Shown here in pieces: positions 61,926 to 64,000 of a DNA stretch of 64,000 nucleotides. Location: assembly GCA_003217735.2 (NCBI GenBank), contig CP031585.1, positions 1,537,501 through 1,601,500 on the forward strand, given 5' to 3'. A program made the translations under genes and the position numbers. The notes under the pieces were generated by a model. That model was not told the origin of the DNA. It ran no database searches and saw nothing but the letters and a program-made list of their open reading frames with translations. Positions within the stretch are counted from its first letter, which is position 1. Each line of letters opens with the position of its first letter. Origin of the DNA: Marinibacterium anthonyi (GTDB lineage Bacteria; Pseudomonadota; Alphaproteobacteria; Rhodobacterales; Rhodobacteraceae).

Positions 61926-62031
61926 GGGGGCGCTGCCCCCGCCGCGCCTGCGCGCGTCTCCCCCGAGGGTATTTGAAGCCAAGAAGAAGACATGCGCGTG
62001 CCCTGCTGCTTCTTCTTGGCTTAAATACCTC
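61926..62031 (-). repeat. Full copy F of the dispersed 3'-intergenic palindromic element
   Basis: Read on the minus strand from the M20 gene stop: GAGGTATTTAAGCC, AAGAAGAAGCAG, an interior GGGCACGCGCATG, then TCTTCTTCTTGGCTTC and AAATACCCTCGGGGG, ending with GGGGGCAGCGCCCCC. The order and most of the bases match element A at 1323-1458, including the interior GACACGCCCATG. The outer arms are inverted repeats, GGTATTT to AAATACC. It begins 23 bases after the M20 stop. Confidence 0.82.
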
Positions 62032-62054
62032 AATCCGAACCGTTCAACCCGGCC

Positions 62055-63440
62055 TTACGCCGAGAGGGCGGCGAGCACGCGGGCCCAGGAGCGGGTGCCC
62101 TTGTGGAAGCTTTCCACATCGTACTTCTCGTTCGGGGAATGGATCTGGTCGTCGTCCTTGCCGAACCCGATCAGCATCGGCGTCACGCCCAGCAGCTTGT
62201 CGAAATGCCCCGCGATCGGGATCGAGCCGCCGCAGCCGACGAAGGCGGCCGTGTCGGGCCATTCGTCGGACAGCGCCTGGCGGGCCGCTTCGAAGGCGGG
62301 GTCGGAGGTGTCGAAGGCGCCGGCCCTGGAGGCGCTGTGGTCCTTGAAGTCGACCGTGCAGTCGGGCGGCAGCATGCCACGGACCATGGCGCGGAAGTTC
62401 TCGCGGATCTGCAGCGGGTCCTGGTCGCCCACCAGGCGGAAGCTGATCTTGGCCGAGGCCTGCGAGGGCAGTACCGTCTTGAACCCGTCGCCGGTATATC
62501 CGCCGATGATCCCGTTGACCTCGCAGGTGGGGCGCGACCAGATCTGTTCCAGCGCCGAATAGGCGGTTTCGCCCGCCGGTTCGGACAGGGTCACGTCGCC
62601 CAGGAAGGCGTGCGCGTCAAAGCCCAGGTCGGCCCATTGCGCCTTCAGCGCGTTGGAAATCTCGGGCACGCCGTCGTAGAAGTTGGGCACGGTGATGCGC
62701 CCGGTCTCGTCGTGCAGCGCCGCGATGATCTTCGACAGCACCCGGATCGGGTTGATGGCCGGGCCGCCGTACATGCCCGAATGCAGGTCGCGCGAGGCGG
62801 CGGTGATGGTCAGCTCCTCGCCCAGCAGGCCGCGCAGCATGGTGGTGATCGCCGGAACCCGGCTGTCGAACAGCCCGGTGTCGCAGATCAGCGCCAGGTC
62901 GGCCTTCAACTCTTCGGCATTGTCTTTCATGAACGGCACCAGCGAGGGCGAGCCGCTTTCCTCTTCGCCTTCGAAGAAGAAGGTGATCGAACAGGGGAGT
63001 TCCCCGTTCACCGCCTTCCACGCCCGGCAGGCTTCGACGAACGTCATCAGCTGGCCCTTGTCGTCGGCCGAGCCGCGGCCGCGGATCACCTTTCCCCTGG
63101 CGGTGTCCTGGATTTCGGGGTCGAACGGGTCGCGGTCCCACAGGGTCAGCGGGTCGACCGGCTGCACGTCGTAATGGCCGTAGAACAGCAGGTGCGGAAC
63201 ATCGGCGCCCTTGGGGCCTTCCACATGGCCCACCACCATCGGATGCCCCGGGGTGGGCCGTTTTTCCGCCGTCACGCCAAGGCTTTGCAGGTCGGCCACC
63301 AGCCAGTCGGCGGCGGCGTCGCAATCGGCCTTGAAGGCCGGGTCGGTCGAGATCGATGGGATGCGCAGAAGCGCCGTCAGGCGCCCCAGCGCGGCGTCTA
63401 GATCGGTGTCGATGCGGGAAAGGACGGCGTCGAGGGACAT
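62055..63440 (-). CDS. M20-family metallopeptidase (dipeptidase)
   Basis: A 461-residue di-zinc peptidase of the M20/M25/M40 group. Catalytic core: LLFYGHYDVQPVDP with metal His and Asp, RGSADDKGQLMTFVEA with the bridging Asp, FFFEGEEESGSPSL with the general-base Glu and metal Glu, ALICDTGLFD with metal Asp, and the final His in IHSPNEKYDVESFHKG. The lid domain has the conserved DLHSGMYGGPAINP. Dipeptides are the likely substrates. The start MSLDAVLSRIDTDLDAAL at 63440 was preferred to the longer frame because family N-termini begin here. Confidence 0.93.
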   Translation of the reverse strand: MSLDAVLSRIDTDLDAALGRLTALLRIPSISTDPAFKADCDAAADWLVADLQSLGVTAEKRPTPGHPMVVGHVEGPKGADVPHLLFYGHYDVQPVDPLTLWDRDPFDPEIQDTARGKVIRGRGSADDKGQLMTFVEACRAWKAVNGELPCSITFFFEGEEESGSPSLVPFMKDNAEELKADLALICDTGLFDSRVPAITTMLRGLLGEELTITAASRDLHSGMYGGPAINPIRVLSKIIAALHDETGRITVPNFYDGVPEISNALKAQWADLGFDAHAFLGDVTLSEPAGETAYSALEQIWSRPTCEVNGIIGGYTGDGFKTVLPSQASAKISFRLVGDQDPLQIRENFRAMVRGMLPPDCTVDFKDHSASRAGAFDTSDPAFEAARQALSDEWPDTAAFVGCGGSIPIAGHFDKLLGVTPMLIGFGKDDDQIHSPNEKYDVESFHKGTRSWARVLAALSA

Positions 63441-63575
63441 GAGGAGGGCACCTTCGCGTTGTTTGGGTCTGTGCATTGTCGGCGCGACCCTAGCAGCGTG
63501 ATCCGCCGCGTCCAGAGCCCGCCCGGTAAGGTTTCCGAAAGGCGCAGCAGGTTTCTTTACGGCGGCGCAACCCGG

Positions 63576-63589
63576 TTGATTCATGTCAA
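63576..63589. promoter_or_regulatory. FNR/FnrL-type box upstream of hemA
   Basis: TTGATTCATGTCAA matches TTGAT-N4-ATCAA with a single mismatch. It lies about 150 bases before the hemA start, in the divergent region shared with the M20 gene. FnrL control of hemA is established in Rhodobacter sphaeroides; here it is inferred from the site. Confidence 0.72.
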
Positions 63590-63732
63590 GGCTGCGACAT
63601 AGGTGCAAGGTCTACGAGCTTGTCATACACATTCTGGATCTTTAATCATTCCAGAGTTGGGAAATGAGGGCCCGTTCGAAAGGCGGGTCGGCAGAAGGAG
63701 CCACCGGGCTTCGAGTAGCAGGAGAATGCAAG

Positions 63733-64000
63733 GTGGATTACGTCGCTCAGCTGGACAGCGCCATCAACCGTCTACACGAAGAGGGGCGGTACCGCACGTT
63801 CATCGACATCGAACGCCACCGCGGCAGCTTTCCCCACGCCACCTGGACCCGTCCCGACGGCACCGTGCAGGATGTCACCGTGTGGTGCGGCAACGACTAC
63901 CTGGGCATGGGCCAGCATCGCGTCGTCCTGGAGGCCATGCACGAGGCGATCGACGCCGCCGGCGCGGGATCGGGCGGCACACGCAATATTTCCGGGACCA
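63733..64000 (+). CDS. hemA: 5-aminolevulinate synthase, 3' end outside window
   Basis: The PLP enzyme of the C4 (Shemin) pathway, which condenses glycine and succinyl-CoA to 5-aminolevulinate, the entry to heme and bacteriochlorophyll. Only the first 89 codons are in the window: VDYVAQLDSAINRLHEEGRY, RTFIDIERHRGSFPHATW, then VTVWCGNDYLGMGQHRVV and AGAGSGGTRNISGT, all typical of ALAS. The start is GTG at 63733 with AGGAGAATGCAAG upstream; an ATG at 63726 is out of frame. An FNR-type box lies upstream. Confidence 0.95.
   Translation, partial: MDYVAQLDSAINRLHEEGRYRTFIDIERHRGSFPHATWTRPDGTVQDVTVWCGNDYLGMGQHRVVLEAMHEAIDAAGAGSGGTRNISGT

Overview
The window is a GC-rich chromosomal segment from an alphaproteobacterium of the Rhodobacteraceae (Roseobacter group). 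The evidence is the gene set: a C4-pathway 5-aminolevulinate synthase, FolE2, a SAM-II riboswitch before metZ, DUF6446 beside the split glycyl-tRNA synthetase genes, the FolB-FolP-GlmM run, a Hint-domain protein and FnrL-type boxes. No rRNA, CRISPR array, transposase, integrase or phage gene is visible. Most of the window is housekeeping sequence, with a few accessory loci. It begins inside xseA and ends inside hemA.

Layout. 1-6.7 kb: xseA (5' end missing), a small secreted protein, a stand-alone NuoE-NuoF fusion, then ftsY, an EamA transporter and yciB. 6.7-15 kb: an alpha/beta hydrolase, SAM-II riboswitch plus terminator-like hairpin and metZ, folE2, a protein with a histone-H1-like tail, trkH, a DUF4399 protein, a SnoaL-like protein and htpX. 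15-26.5 kb: a secreted trypsin-fold protein that has lost its catalytic triad, then glyQ, marC, a DUF6446 gene, gltS, glyS, a PPDK-like gene and a SleB cell-wall hydrolase. 26.6-33.2 kb: folB-folP-glmM, a secreted PEBP-like protein, an MHS-type transporter and ilvC.

33.3-41.7 kb: two overlapping Lrp/AsnC genes divergent from ilvC, a Hint-domain gene with the decayed remains of a second copy beside it, a class V aminotransferase, a UbiH-like hydroxylase, a HAD phosphatase, a GntR regulator and a glycosyltransferase carrying an N-terminal MshEN-like domain. 41.8-49.5 kb: carA, a YqeY-like gene, a DUF2244 protein, ctaD with an FNR-type box, a HIT protein, a beta-barrel-like protein, a CDF metal exporter and lipB. 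49.7-64 kb: two tandem paralogous peptidoglycan-binding proteins, tRNA-Leu(GAG), a membrane-free chemoreceptor-like protein fused to a LivJ-type binding domain, a pirin, two identical tRNA-Asp genes flanking a single-domain cyclic-nucleotide-binding protein with a perfect CRP-type palindrome upstream, a sulfotransferase-like and a glycosyltransferase gene, a fluoroacetate-dehalogenase-like hydrolase, an M20 dipeptidase and hemA.

Two signals stand out. The first is the 682-residue protein at 53636-55684. An MCP signalling domain precedes a periplasmic-binding-protein domain in one polypeptide with no visible membrane segment or signal peptide, which is the reverse of normal chemoreceptor order. 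The second is a dispersed intergenic element lying just 3' of genes. Two full copies (1323-1458 and 61926-62031) share the same arrangement and the same orientation relative to the upstream gene, and at least four shorter relatives lie elsewhere in the window. Many gene edges also carry short tandem repeats of 6 to 15 bases, some covering stop codons or ribosome-binding sites.
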